From: Pseudomonadota bacterium
Lineage (GTDB): Bacteria > Pseudomonadota > Gammaproteobacteria > Pseudomonadales > Pseudomonadaceae
Direction of reading: 5' to 3'
DNA length: 21,260 bases
NCBI GenBank assembly: GCA_023388335.1
Contig: JAEWGL010000071.1
Location: forward strand, 1 to 21,260
The position numbers and the translations under genes are program-made. Of this stretch, positions 1-6,843 are shown in pieces (within the stretch, counting starts at the first letter, position 1; each line of letters opens with the position of its first letter). The notes below the pieces were generated by a model. The model saw nothing but the letters and a program-made list of their open reading frames with translations, was not told where the DNA came from and ran no database searches.

Positions 1-71
1 GCCTGCAGTTGCGGACAGCCTGCGTGATAAAGCTGGCCACTGAGCATCTTCTGTTTTTCGGTAAGCGTCAT
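1..71 (-). CDS. maa: Maltose O-acetyltransferase, N-terminal fragment (cut by window edge)
   Basis: A leftward ORF starts with ATG at 71-69 behind an AGGAG Shine-Dalgarno about six bases upstream and stays open to the window edge, giving 23 residues. They begin MTLTEKQKMLSGQLYHAG, which matches the N-terminal maltose-acetyltransferase domain (Mac) of Maa/LacA/NodL hexapeptide acetyltransferases, where the motif EKxKMLxGxLYxA opens the protein. Family members acetylate sugars such as maltose or glucose with acetyl-CoA in the cytoplasm. The left-handed beta-helix that would confirm the call lies outside the window. The gene diverges from the acylase at 157, leaving an 85-bp shared upstream region. 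Confidence 0.65.
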   Translation of the reverse strand, partial: MTLTEKQKMLSGQLYHAGCPQLQ

Positions 72-156
72 GCTGACTCCTGTTGAGGCTATTCTCTGGG
101 CGCGATCACGATGAAGATCGGACCACAGTTTCCGCTCGACTGCACAAGGAGTCCCG

Positions 157-2535
157 ATGAAGCGCAGCCTGACCCTCCTTACCCTGCTCATCGTCGTGGC
201 CGGCGCCGCGGGTTACTGGTACGTCCACGGCAAGCAGCCGCGGCGTGAGGGCGAGGTGGCCGTTGCCGGGTTGCGGGCGCCGGTGAGCGTGCGCTACGAC
301 AACCGGGGCGTGCCGCATATACAGGCGCAGAACGAGCGCGACCTGTACCGCGCCCTGGGTTACGTGCATGCCCAGGACCGATTGTTCCAGATGGAGATCA
401 TCCGCCGCCTAGCCCAGGGGGAATTGGCCGAGGTGCTGGGCAGCAAGCTGGTGCCTACCGATACCCTGTTCCGCAGCCTGCGCATCCGCGAGCAGGCCGC
501 GCGCATGGCCCAGCGCCAAGACCACCAGTCACCCGCCTGGCTGGCCCTGCAGGCCTACCTGGACGGCGTCAACGCCTGGCAGGCGAGCCATCCCAAGCCA
601 CTGGAGTTCGATGCCCTGGGCATCACCCCGCGGCCCTTCACGCCCCAGGACACGTTGAGCATCGCCGGCTACATGGCCTACAGCTTTGCCGCGGCTTTTC
701 GTACCGAACCTGCGCTGACCTTCATCCGCGACCAGCTCGGTGTGGAGTACCTGCGCATCTTCGAGCTCGACTGGCAACCCGACGGCGCGCTGCATACCCC
801 CACGGCCCTGGCCGCCGCCGACTGGCTCAGCCTTGGCCAACTGGCGCGCCTGAGCCATGAGGCCCTGGGCGATGCCGCCATCGCGCAGTTCGAAGGCAGC
901 AATGCCTGGGCCGTGGCCGGCACCCGCACCAAGAGCGGCAAGCCACTGCTGGCCGGCGACCCGCACATCAGCTTTGCCGCGCCGGCGGTGTGGTACGAGG
1001 CCGAGCTGTCGGCGCCCGGCTTCAATCTTTACGGCTACCATCAGGCGCTCAACCCCTTCGCCGCGCTTGGGCACAACCGCGACTTCGGCTGGAGCCTGAC
1101 CATGTTCCAGAACGACGACGTCGATCTGATCGCCGAGCGGGTCAATCCCGACAACCCCGAGCAGGTGCTGGTCGACGGTCAGTGGCGCCCACTGGAGCGG
1201 GTCGAGGAGCAGATCGCGGTCAAGGGCCAATCGCCGGTGACCATCACCTTGCGCCGCTCGCCCCATGGCCCGATCGTCAATACGGTGATCGGCGAGACCG
1301 CTGGCCCCACGCCCATCGCCCTGTGGTGGGCCTTTCTGGAAACCGAAAATCCGATCCTCGACGGCTTCTACCAGATCAACCGCGCCAACACCCTGGCCAA
1401 GATGCGCAGCGCCGCGGCGAAAATCCAGGCGCCAGGGCTGAACCTGGTGTGGGCCAATGCCCGTGGCGACATCGGTTGGTGGGCCGCGGCGCAACTGCCG
1501 ATCCGTCCCGAGGGGGTCAACCCCTCGTTCATTCTCGACGGCGCTACCGAGCAGGCACGCAAGGGCGGCTTCCATCCTTTCAGCGCCAATCCCCAGCAGG
1601 AAAATCCAGCCAGTGGTTACATCGTCTCGGCCAATTTCCAGCCCCAGGCCGCCATCCCCGTGCCGGGTTACTACAACCTGCCCGACCGTGGCCGCCAGCT
1701 TGACCGGCATCTGGCCGATCCGGCTATCCGCTGGGACCTGGAGAACAGCCAGGCCCTGCAACTGGACACGACCACTGACTACGGCCCGCGCACCCTTGCG
1801 CCGCTGCTCGCTACCCTGCGCAGGATCGCCGAGGGCGAGCAGGAACAGGAACTGGTGGAGCAGCTGGCCGCCTGGCGTGGCGACTACCCGCTGGACTCGA
1901 CCAGCGCCACGCTGTTCAACCAGTTCCTCTTCGACCTGGCCTACAGCGCCCTGCACGATGAGCTGGGGGACACCTGGTTCCCGGTGCTGATCAGCACCCG
2001 TGCCATCGATGCCGCCTTGCCGCGTCTGGCGGCCGATGCCGGATCGCCCTGGTGGAACCTGCACGGCAGCAGCGAGCGCAGCGACCGCGGCACCGTGGTG
2101 CGCCAGGCCTGGAAACGCAGCCTGGCGCACCTGCGCGCGACCTTCGGCAATGACCCGGCCAGCTGGCAATGGGGCAAGGCCCATACCCTCACCCACAATC
2201 ACCCGCTGGGGATGCAGAAACCCATGAACCTGCTGTTCAACGTCGGCACCTTTGCCGCGCCCGGCAGCCACGAGGTGCCGAACAACCTCTCGGCCAAGAT
2301 CGGCCCCGCGCCCTGGCCTGTCACCTATGGCCCCTCCACACGCCGTCTGATCGATTTCGCGGATGCCGGCCAGGCCTTGACCATCAACCCGGTCGGGCAG
2401 AGCGGCGTGCTGTTCGACCGGCATTACCGGGACCAGGCCGAAGACTATATCCAGGGGCGCTACCACAAGGTGCAGATGGGGATGATACCGGCGCAGAGCA
2501 CCCTGCGGCTGGTGCCGGGTGACGGTCCTCTGTAG
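157..2535 (+). CDS. Penicillin acylase family (Ntn-hydrolase) protein, HacB/QuiP-like acyl-homoserine lactone acylase
   Basis: The 792-residue product is a full-length precursor of the penicillin amidase family (PF01804). Residues 1-25 form a basic start plus hydrophobic export signal or anchor, so it should act in the periplasm. The alpha-chain signature runs over residues 47-95 (RYDNRGVPHI, then GYVHAQDRLFQME and RRLAQGELAE). The autocatalytic site is G-S-N-A-W at Ser248, which would become the N-terminal nucleophile of the beta chain after removal of a spacer peptide. Other conserved stretches are GDPHIS, NLVWANARGDIGWW and, near the C-terminus, GQSGVLFDRHYRDQ. In Pseudomonas such proteins (PvdQ, QuiP, HacB) deacylate long-chain acyl-homoserine lactones or act in siderophore maturation; length and single-gene context resemble HacB, but substrate cannot be read from sequence. 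The start at 157 has an AGGAG site. The gene stands alone and ends at a terminator. Confidence 0.88.
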   Translation: MKRSLTLLTLLIVVAGAAGYWYVHGKQPRREGEVAVAGLRAPVSVRYDNRGVPHIQAQNERDLYRALGYVHAQDRLFQMEIIRRLAQGELAEVLGSKLVPTDTLFRSLRIREQAARMAQRQDHQSPAWLALQAYLDGVNAWQASHPKPLEFDALGITPRPFTPQDTLSIAGYMAYSFAAAFRTEPALTFIRDQLGVEYLRIFELDWQPDGALHTPTALAAADWLSLGQLARLSHEALGDAAIAQFEGSNAWAVAGTRTKSGKPLLAGDPHISFAAPAVWYEAELSAPGFNLYGYHQALNPFAALGHNRDFGWSLTMFQNDDVDLIAERVNPDNPEQVLVDGQWRPLERVEEQIAVKGQSPVTITLRRSPHGPIVNTVIGETAGPTPIALWWAFLETENPILDGFYQINRANTLAKMRSAAAKIQAPGLNLVWANARGDIGWWAAAQLPIRPEGVNPSFILDGATEQARKGGFHPFSANPQQENPASGYIVSANFQPQAAIPVPGYYNLPDRGRQLDRHLADPAIRWDLENSQALQLDTTTDYGPRTLAPLLATLRRIAEGEQEQELVEQLAAWRGDYPLDSTSATLFNQFLFDLAYSALHDELGDTWFPVLISTRAIDAALPRLAADAGSPWWNLHGSSERSDRGTVVRQAWKRSLAHLRATFGNDPASWQWGKAHTLTHNHPLGMQKPMNLLFNVGTFAAPGSHEVPNNLSAKIGPAPWPVTYGPSTRRLIDFADAGQALTINPVGQSGVLFDRHYRDQAEDYIQGRYHKVQMGMIPAQSTLRLVPGDGPL

Positions 2536-2560
2536 GCGTTCGCCCAGGCGCGCCCAAAAT

Positions 2561-2592
2561 AAAAACGCCAGCGCATAGGCGCCGGCGTTTTC
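2561..2592. terminator. Bidirectional intrinsic terminator between acylase gene and metQ
   Basis: A 13-bp stem (2562-2574 with 2579-2591, one A/C mismatch) with a four-base loop ATAG has A-tracts on its left arm and T-tracts on its right arm, so it can end transcription from both sides. It lies 26 bases after the acylase stop and 22 bases after the convergent metQ stop. Confidence 0.8.
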
Positions 2593-2613
2593 ATGCAAGA
2601 CAACCCTGGCGTA

Positions 2614-3399
2614 TCAGAACGCCGGCAGTACCGCGCCGCTGTACTTCTGCTCGATGAACGCTTTGACTTCCGGGCTGGTCAGGGCCTTGGCCAGCTTCTG
2701 GATGGCTTCGCTGTCCTTGTTGTCTGGACGCGCGACCAGGAAGTTCACGTAGGGCGAGTCGCTGCCTTCGATGACCAAGGCGTCCTTGGCCGGGTTCAAA
2801 CCGGCTTCCAGCGCATAGTTGGTGTTGATCATATCCAGGTCGACCTGGTCCAGCACGCGCGGCAGCATGGCCGATTCCAGCTCACGGAACTTGAGCTTCT
2901 TCGGGTTCTCGGCGATGTCTTTCGGGGTCGCCAGGGCGTTTTTCGGATCCTTCAGGGTGATCAACCCTGCCTTCTGCAGCAGGATCAGGGCGCGGCCGCT
3001 GTTGCTGCCCTCGTTCGGGATGGCCACGGTGGCGCCTTCCTTCAGCTCGTCCAGGCTTTTGATCTTCTTCGAGTAACCGCCGAAGGGCTCGACGTGCACG
3101 CCGATCACGGTTTCCAGGTGGGTGCCTTTACCTTCGTTGAAGCTGTTCAGGTACGGCAGGGTCTGGAAATAGTTGGCGTCCAGACGCTTCTGGTCGACCT
3201 GCACGTTAGGCTGGACGTAGTCGGTGAAGACCTTGATCTGCAAGTCCACACCTTCCTTGGCCAGGGTCGGCTTGATCAGCTCGAGGATCTCGGCGTGCGG
3301 TATCGGGGTGGCGGCCACTACCAGCTTCTCGCCGGCCTGTGCAAAACCGGCTACCGACAGGGCGGCGGCCAGGGCAGTCATCAACAGAGCCTTTTTCAT
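2614..3399 (-). CDS. metQ: MetQ/NlpA-family substrate-binding protein, orphan, without lipobox
   Basis: This 261-residue periplasmic binding protein belongs to the NlpA/MetQ family (PF03180), which delivers D/L-methionine or related sulfur compounds to a MetN-MetI ABC transporter. The start is the ATG at 3399, preceded by AAGGA; an upstream in-frame extension has no such site. Residues 1-22 are a signal peptide ending FAQA before GEKLVVAATPIPHAEIL. Family hallmarks are the TPxPHAEIL segment, YxQPNxQVDQKRLDANYFQTLPYL region (residues 61-84), EPFGGYSKK and the AIPNEGSNSGRAL ligand-site stretch. Unlike E. coli MetQ there is no cysteine at the cleavage site, so it should be soluble in the periplasm, not a lipoprotein. 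No metN or metI is beside it: an activator-like gene lies upstream and a terminator downstream. It may serve a transporter encoded elsewhere; the exact ligand is unknown. Confidence 0.88.
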   Translation of the reverse strand: MKKALLMTALAAALSVAGFAQAGEKLVVAATPIPHAEILELIKPTLAKEGVDLQIKVFTDYVQPNVQVDQKRLDANYFQTLPYLNSFNEGKGTHLETVIGVHVEPFGGYSKKIKSLDELKEGATVAIPNEGSNSGRALILLQKAGLITLKDPKNALATPKDIAENPKKLKFRELESAMLPRVLDQVDLDMINTNYALEAGLNPAKDALVIEGSDSPYVNFLVARPDNKDSEAIQKLAKALTSPEVKAFIEQKYSGAVLPAF

Positions 3400-3488
3400 C
3401 GTGTTCCTTACTCGCAAGCTGGGGCCATCGAAAGATGGCGAAGTCGGTTGCCAACCGGCGTCGCGGCGGGCGTGAGGCGGACGATACC

Positions 3489-3535
3489 GGGAATTTTTAT
3501 TCCGCAATAATATCTTTTGCTTAGCTGCTTATTCC
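3489..3535 (-). promoter_or_regulatory. AT-rich upstream region of metQ with inverted and direct repeats
   Basis: Within the 186-base gap between the activator-like gene and metQ there is an AT-rich island. It holds a perfect 14-bp inverted repeat GGAATTTTTATTCC (3490-3503) and two direct copies of TTATTCC (3497-3503 and 3529-3535) 32 bases apart. A GGAATAAGNAG word seen here on the minus strand recurs on the plus strand at about 5244-5254. This suggests that metQ has its own regulated promoter, possibly with a LysR-type (CysB-like) or other activator. The regulator is inferred only from the sulfur context. Confidence 0.35.
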
Positions 3536-3585
3536 AAAAAGCAACAACGGCCGTTGCCTTTGCTTATGAGGCACTTTGCCAGGCT

Positions 3586-4533
3586 CTAGCGCGCGGATTG
3601 GTCCAACTGAGCCAACGCGTTTTCCAACACCTGGCGCAATGCCGATCGCGTCTCGGGTTGGCGGCTGCGGCTCAGTTGCTGCAGCTGTCCGGCAAGGCGC
3701 GTTAGCGGATCGGCATCCGGCAGGTTGAGGTGTTCAGGGAGGATCTCCTCGCCCTGCGCCACCAACAGGGCGAAATGGATCACGTTCTCCAGCTCGCGGG
3801 TATTGCCCGGCCACGCATGCGCCTCCAGCACCCGCTGCGCCGCCTCGCTGATCAGCGGCACGCAGCGGTCCAGGCGTGGGCTGTAAATGCCGACGAAGTA
3901 TTCGGCCAGCGGCAGGATATCGCCGACCCGATCGCGCAAGGCCGGCAGCTCAAGTTGGCCCTCACGTAAATAGAGGTGAAGGCGCTCATTGAAACGACCG
4001 GCGCGCACGGCCTGGGCCAGGTCAATGCTCGAAGCCGCGACCAGGCGCACATCCACCGCTTGCGGTTGGTGGGCGCCGACGCGGGTGACTTCGCGGTTCT
4101 CCAGCGCCGCCAGCAGCTTGACCTGGATCGCCAGGGGCAGGTCAGCGATCTCGTCCAGGTAGAGCGTCCCGCCATTGGCCGAGCCAAACCAGCCGGCACG
4201 GCTGCTGGCCGTGCCGCTGTGGACGCCGGCGCTGTAGCCGAACAGCTCGGCATCGGCATATGTCGGGCTGATCCCCGCGCAGTTGACCGACACGAACAGC
4301 CCACCCCGATCGCTGGCGCGGTGGATCTGCCGGGCCAGCAGCTCCTTGCCGGTCCCGGTCTCGCCGCGGATCAGCACCGGCAACGGTTGTGGCGCCAGCC
4401 GTTCCAGGGCCTGGCGCAGCTGTTGCGAGCGTGGGTCGACGAACACCAGGGCTTTGGCACGGATGCTCAGCGGGCTCTTGTCCAGTTCAGGGAAGGTCAG
4501 CAAGGGCTGGCCAAAGGTGCGGTGAAAAGTCAT
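3586..4533 (-). CDS. Sigma54-activator-like AAA+ protein with altered GAFTGA loop and no recognisable HTH
   Basis: The 315-residue product is the AAA+ domain of bacterial enhancer-binding proteins (PF00158) with only about 30 residues before it and no receiver, PAS or GAF domain. Visible motifs are Walker A GETGTGKE (57-64), Walker B GGTLYLDEI (121-129), the FNERLHLYL arginine-finger region (181-189) and sensor II WPGNTRELENVI (241-252). Two expected parts are missing. The loop that contacts sigma54, normally GAFTGA, reads GVHSGT (103-108), and the last 45 residues lack a Fis-type helix-turn-helix. Reading past the TAG stop gives no HTH either, so a simple late frameshift is not apparent. Short input-less activators such as SfnR control sulfur-source genes in Pseudomonas, and the MetQ neighbour fits that, but activation function is doubtful. 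The start has a GGGAG site. Confidence 0.82.
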   Translation of the reverse strand: MTFHRTFGQPLLTFPELDKSPLSIRAKALVFVDPRSQQLRQALERLAPQPLPVLIRGETGTGKELLARQIHRASDRGGLFVSVNCAGISPTYADAELFGYSAGVHSGTASSRAGWFGSANGGTLYLDEIADLPLAIQVKLLAALENREVTRVGAHQPQAVDVRLVAASSIDLAQAVRAGRFNERLHLYLREGQLELPALRDRVGDILPLAEYFVGIYSPRLDRCVPLISEAAQRVLEAHAWPGNTRELENVIHFALLVAQGEEILPEHLNLPDADPLTRLAGQLQQLSRSRQPETRSALRQVLENALAQLDQSAR

Positions 4534-4596
4534 GACGAACTCCCGCCCCAGGCGTGCTCGGCCGGGCGTTGTAACGGCTAACGAATGGGCGAGCGG

Positions 4597-5178
4597 TCAG
4601 GCGCTGCGCAGTGATCGCTGCTCGATGCGACCCTGCAGACGGAACAGATAGGCAAACCCTTGCTCCCAGCGCTCATGCCCGGACTTCACGTTGATGTGCC
4701 CGGCACCGGCCAGCAAGCCGGCCTCGGCGCCCCAGGCCCGGGCCAGGTACATGGCCCGTGGCACGCTGACGGCCGGATCGTTGTCGGAGCTGACCACCTG
4801 GCTGGGGAACGGCAGCGCCTGCAGCGGGATCGGCGCGAAGTTGCGCAGCGCCTGCGCGCAGGCAGGCCGCTCGACATCGGCCGGCGCCACCAGCAGCGCG
4901 CCGCGTACGCGGCGCAGCAACCCCGCACTTGCCTGCGCCGCCCAGTGGGCAACGGTGATGCAGCCCAGGCTGTGGGCAATCAGGATCACTGGCGACGGCT
5001 CGGCGGCGATTGCCTGCTCGAGCGCCTGCACCCAGTCGCGGCGCTGCGGCGTCAGCCAATCCTGCTGCTCCACGCGCGCGCTGTTGGGCAGGCTGCGCTG
5101 CCAGTGACTCTGCCAATGATTGTCTGGCGATCCTTGCCAACCCGGCACAATCAGGTAACGAATCGACTCATTGCGCAT
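4597..5178 (-). CDS. RBBP9/YdeN-family alpha/beta serine hydrolase
   Basis: The 193-residue protein matches the small alpha/beta-hydrolase family PF06821 (RBBP9/YdeN), usually 180-200 residues, so it is full length. It opens with the family's PGWQGSPDNHWQSHW block (12-26). The nucleophile elbow is HSLG with Ser70, the acid is probably Asp132 or Asp134 in SSDNDP, and the base is His161 in GAGHINVKSGH. There is no signal peptide, so it is cytosolic. Substrates of bacterial members are mostly unknown. A strong AGGAGG site precedes the ATG. The stop lies 63 bases before the activator-like gene, so the two, and possibly metQ, may be co-transcribed from the AT-rich region at about 5200-5290. Confidence 0.82.
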   Translation of the reverse strand: MRNESIRYLIVPGWQGSPDNHWQSHWQRSLPNSARVEQQDWLTPQRRDWVQALEQAIAAEPSPVILIAHSLGCITVAHWAAQASAGLLRRVRGALLVAPADVERPACAQALRNFAPIPLQALPFPSQVVSSDNDPAVSVPRAMYLARAWGAEAGLLAGAGHINVKSGHERWEQGFAYLFRLQGRIEQRSLRSA

Positions 5179-5362
5179 GGGGACGCCTCCTTTGGGGTTT
5201 GCGTGCTTGAGGTCCAGTATAGGCCGAGAGCTATATCAGTAAAGGAATAAGAAGATATTTATTAATAACTTATAGTGATGTCAGACTTATGCCTTGCGTG
5301 CTGATGTGCTCTTCAGATCGAGCGCCACCCGCGCGGCCCGGCACGTCAGAGCAGAGTATTGC

Positions 5363-5418
5363 GCCGCGCTTGCAGGCTTTGTTCTCTGCGCGACAGCGCA
5401 GCCCAACGGGCTGAGTGG
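5363..5418 (+). repeat. 56-bp intergenic repeat, copy 1
   Basis: This segment recurs in inverted orientation at 7905-7960 with 53 of 56 bases identical. Its core TGCGCGACAGCGCA is a hairpin with a GACA loop. The two copies face each other across tonB-exbB-exbD. It is not related to the 35-bp REP core. Confidence 0.85.
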
Positions 5419-5466
5419 GCTCCTACAGGGATCGAGTCGATTGCACTAAATGCGGTATGCAGGAAT

Positions 5467-5505
5467 GGGGGAGCGGCGGTTCGGCGCTCCGACTTGCCCG
5501 CGAAG
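5467..5505 (+). repeat. REP-like palindrome (GGAGCGGCGG...CGCTCC type)
   Basis: An imperfect hairpin with GGAGCG and CGCTCC ends (5470-5490) is followed by GACTTGCCCGCGAAG, the right half of the P. putida REP core. An inverted copy of the first half is at 16683-16708, and a copy of the second half is at 14996-15016. Confidence 0.65.
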
Positions 5506-5560
5506 AAGCCAACCCATATATCACCTGATGTTGCTGCCGGTGTCCCACAGAAGTTGAGTC

Positions 5561-5577
5561 GAGATGATTATCATGCG
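5561..5577. promoter_or_regulatory. Fur-box-like palindrome
   Basis: The perfect 11-bp palindrome ATGATTATCAT (5564-5574) corresponds to the centre of the Fur consensus, but the outer bases do not match it (10 of 19 overall). It overlaps a GATAAT that could be a leftward -10 element. It lies about 110 bases downstream of exbD and about 385 upstream of the hydrolase, with no gene start nearby, so its role is unclear. Confidence 0.25.
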
Positions 5578-5620
5578 ACCCCGCCCCCGGCGGTTTCCCC
5601 CGCCAATCCGGCATGAACAT

Positions 5621-5655
5621 AAAAAAGGACCACCCCCTGCCAAGAGAAATGGCCC
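5621..5655 (-). terminator. Probable terminator of tonB-exbB-exbD
   Basis: In the leftward transcript GGGCCA pairs with TGGTCC (six pairs including one G-U) around a loop that contains a weaker GCCA/TGGC pairing, followed by six T residues. It starts 27 bases after the exbD stop codon. The stem is modest, so the call rests largely on the T-tract and position. Confidence 0.5.
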
Positions 5656-5681
5656 ATAAGCACTAGCCTGAGTGATGCTGC

Positions 5682-6083
5682 TCAACGCGCGGTGATCACC
5701 GCCAGCTTGGTAATGCCGGCGCGTTCGATGGCCGCCATGGCCCGCGCCACTTCGCCGTAATTGACGCCGTCGTCGGCCTGCAGCTGCACGCGCAGCTCGG
5801 CATCATTGGCCTTGGCCGCCTGCAGGTTGGTCTCGAGCAGGTCAGGCTGGATTTCGTCCTTGTTGATGAACAGCTTGCCCTCGCCGTCGATGCTCACCAC
5901 CAGCGGGTCCTTTTGCTCGACCGGCGCCACGGCTTCGGTCTTGGGCAGGTTGATCGGGATGGCGTTGGTCAGCAGGGGCGCGGTGACGATGAACACCACC
6001 AGCAGCACCAGCATGACGTCCACCAATGGCGTGACGTTGATTTCACTGAGGACTTCGTCGCTATCCTGGGTCGAGAAGGCCAT
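5682..6083 (-). CDS. exbD: ExbD, proton-channel subunit of the TonB system
   Basis: The 133-residue product has the ExbD/TolR layout: a short cytoplasmic start, one transmembrane helix (about 17-37) and a periplasmic domain. The helix carries the signature INVTPLVDVMLVLLVVF with the essential proton-carrying aspartate at Asp22 (Asp25 in E. coli). With ExbB it forms the inner-membrane motor that uses the proton gradient to energise TonB. The ATG follows the exbB stop with one base between (TGACATG) and its AAGGAGG site lies inside exbB, which indicates translational coupling. It is the last gene of the operon. Confidence 0.93.
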   Translation of the reverse strand: MAFSTQDSDEVLSEINVTPLVDVMLVLLVVFIVTAPLLTNAIPINLPKTEAVAPVEQKDPLVVSIDGEGKLFINKDEIQPDLLETNLQAAKANDAELRVQLQADDGVNYGEVARAMAAIERAGITKLAVITAR

Positions 6084-6084
6084 G

Positions 6085-6807
6085 TCAGGACGCCTCCTTC
6101 ACGGGCTGGGTGAAACCGGTCTGGGCTCTATGCGCGGTAGGGTGTACCAGGACGCGGAAGGCACTCTTCTGCGCCAGGCTGTAGAAATCGTGGGCAAAGT
6201 CGTCAAGGTCGGCGGCGGTCAGCTTCAGGCGCCGCAGGAAATAGTTGTAGACCAGCACCGCCGGGACCGCGACGGCGATACCCACGCCCGTGGCCACCAG
6301 CGCCGCGCCGATCGGGCCGGCCACGGTCTCCAGGCTGGCCGAGCCTGCCGCGCTGATGCCCTTGAGCGCTTCCATGATGCCCCACACCGTGCCGAACAGG
6401 CCGATGAAGGGCGACGTGCTGCCGATACTGGCGACCACGGCCAGGCCGGTCTCCAGTGAGCGCCGCTCGCGGACGATCTGCTGGCGCAGGGCACGCTCCA
6501 GGCGGTCCTGGTGATTGATCGCATGGCTCAGGTCGCTGGCCTGACTCGGCTCGCCGACGGCAATGGCGGCATAGCCAGCCTGGGCAACGCGCGCCGCCGG
6601 ACCCGGCTGCTCATGGCTGACCTCGGCGGCCGAGTCCAGGCTGGAGGCGGCCCAGAACTGCTGGTGGAAGCGCTTGTCCTGGTGCTTCAGTCGTACGAAC
6701 TGCACGACCTTGACCAGGGCCAGGGCCCAGGTGGCGACGGAAAAACCGATCAGCAGCCAGATGACTGCGCTTTCGACGGATTCGAGTGGGGATGCCAGTA
6801 AGCTCAT
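6085..6807 (-). CDS. exbB: ExbB (MotA/TolQ/ExbB family), motor subunit of the TonB system
   Basis: The 240-residue protein has three predicted membrane helices (about 12-37, 121-147, 163-190) and the family block IGSTSPFIGLFGTVWGIM (128-145), which is equivalent to AISPFVGLFGTVWGIM in E. coli ExbB. It forms the pentameric scaffold around ExbD. The third helix reads GPIGAALVATGVGIAVAVP: the threonine matching Thr181 is kept (Thr173), but the position matching the intramembrane Glu176 is alanine (Ala168). Gene order tonB-exbB-exbD resembles the P. aeruginosa tonB2-exbB1-exbD1 cluster more than the usual P. putida exbB-exbD-tonB. The ribosome binding site is weak (GAGAG), and the 36-base gap to tonB suggests co-transcription. 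Confidence 0.92.
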   Translation of the reverse strand: MSLLASPLESVESAVIWLLIGFSVATWALALVKVVQFVRLKHQDKRFHQQFWAASSLDSAAEVSHEQPGPAARVAQAGYAAIAVGEPSQASDLSHAINHQDRLERALRQQIVRERRSLETGLAVVASIGSTSPFIGLFGTVWGIMEALKGISAAGSASLETVAGPIGAALVATGVGIAVAVPAVLVYNYFLRRLKLTAADLDDFAHDFYSLAQKSAFRVLVHPTAHRAQTGFTQPVKEAS

Positions 6808-6843
6808 GATGAATGCTCTCTATGTTCGCTCAAAGGGGGCGAG

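Larger units (their letters stand above)
5179..5681. other. Intergenic region between serine hydrolase and exbD
   Basis: No credible gene is seen in these 503 bases. The left part (5215-5290) is AT-rich and is the likely promoter region of the leftward hydrolase gene. The middle carries a 56-bp dispersed repeat and a REP-like palindrome. The right part carries a Fur-box-like palindrome and the putative terminator of the tonB-exbB-exbD operon. Short ORFs here overlap the repeats and lack ribosome binding sites. Confidence 0.6.

Noticed and set aside
529..2598. Long minus-strand ORF of 689 codons opposite the acylase gene
   Set aside because: It is an antisense shadow in GC-rich DNA: no family resemblance, no ribosome site, and the plus strand holds a clear penicillin acylase.
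3400..3507. N-terminal extension of MetQ to 3507
   Set aside because: It would place 36 polar residues before a perfect signal peptide; the ATG at 3399 has an AAGGA site.
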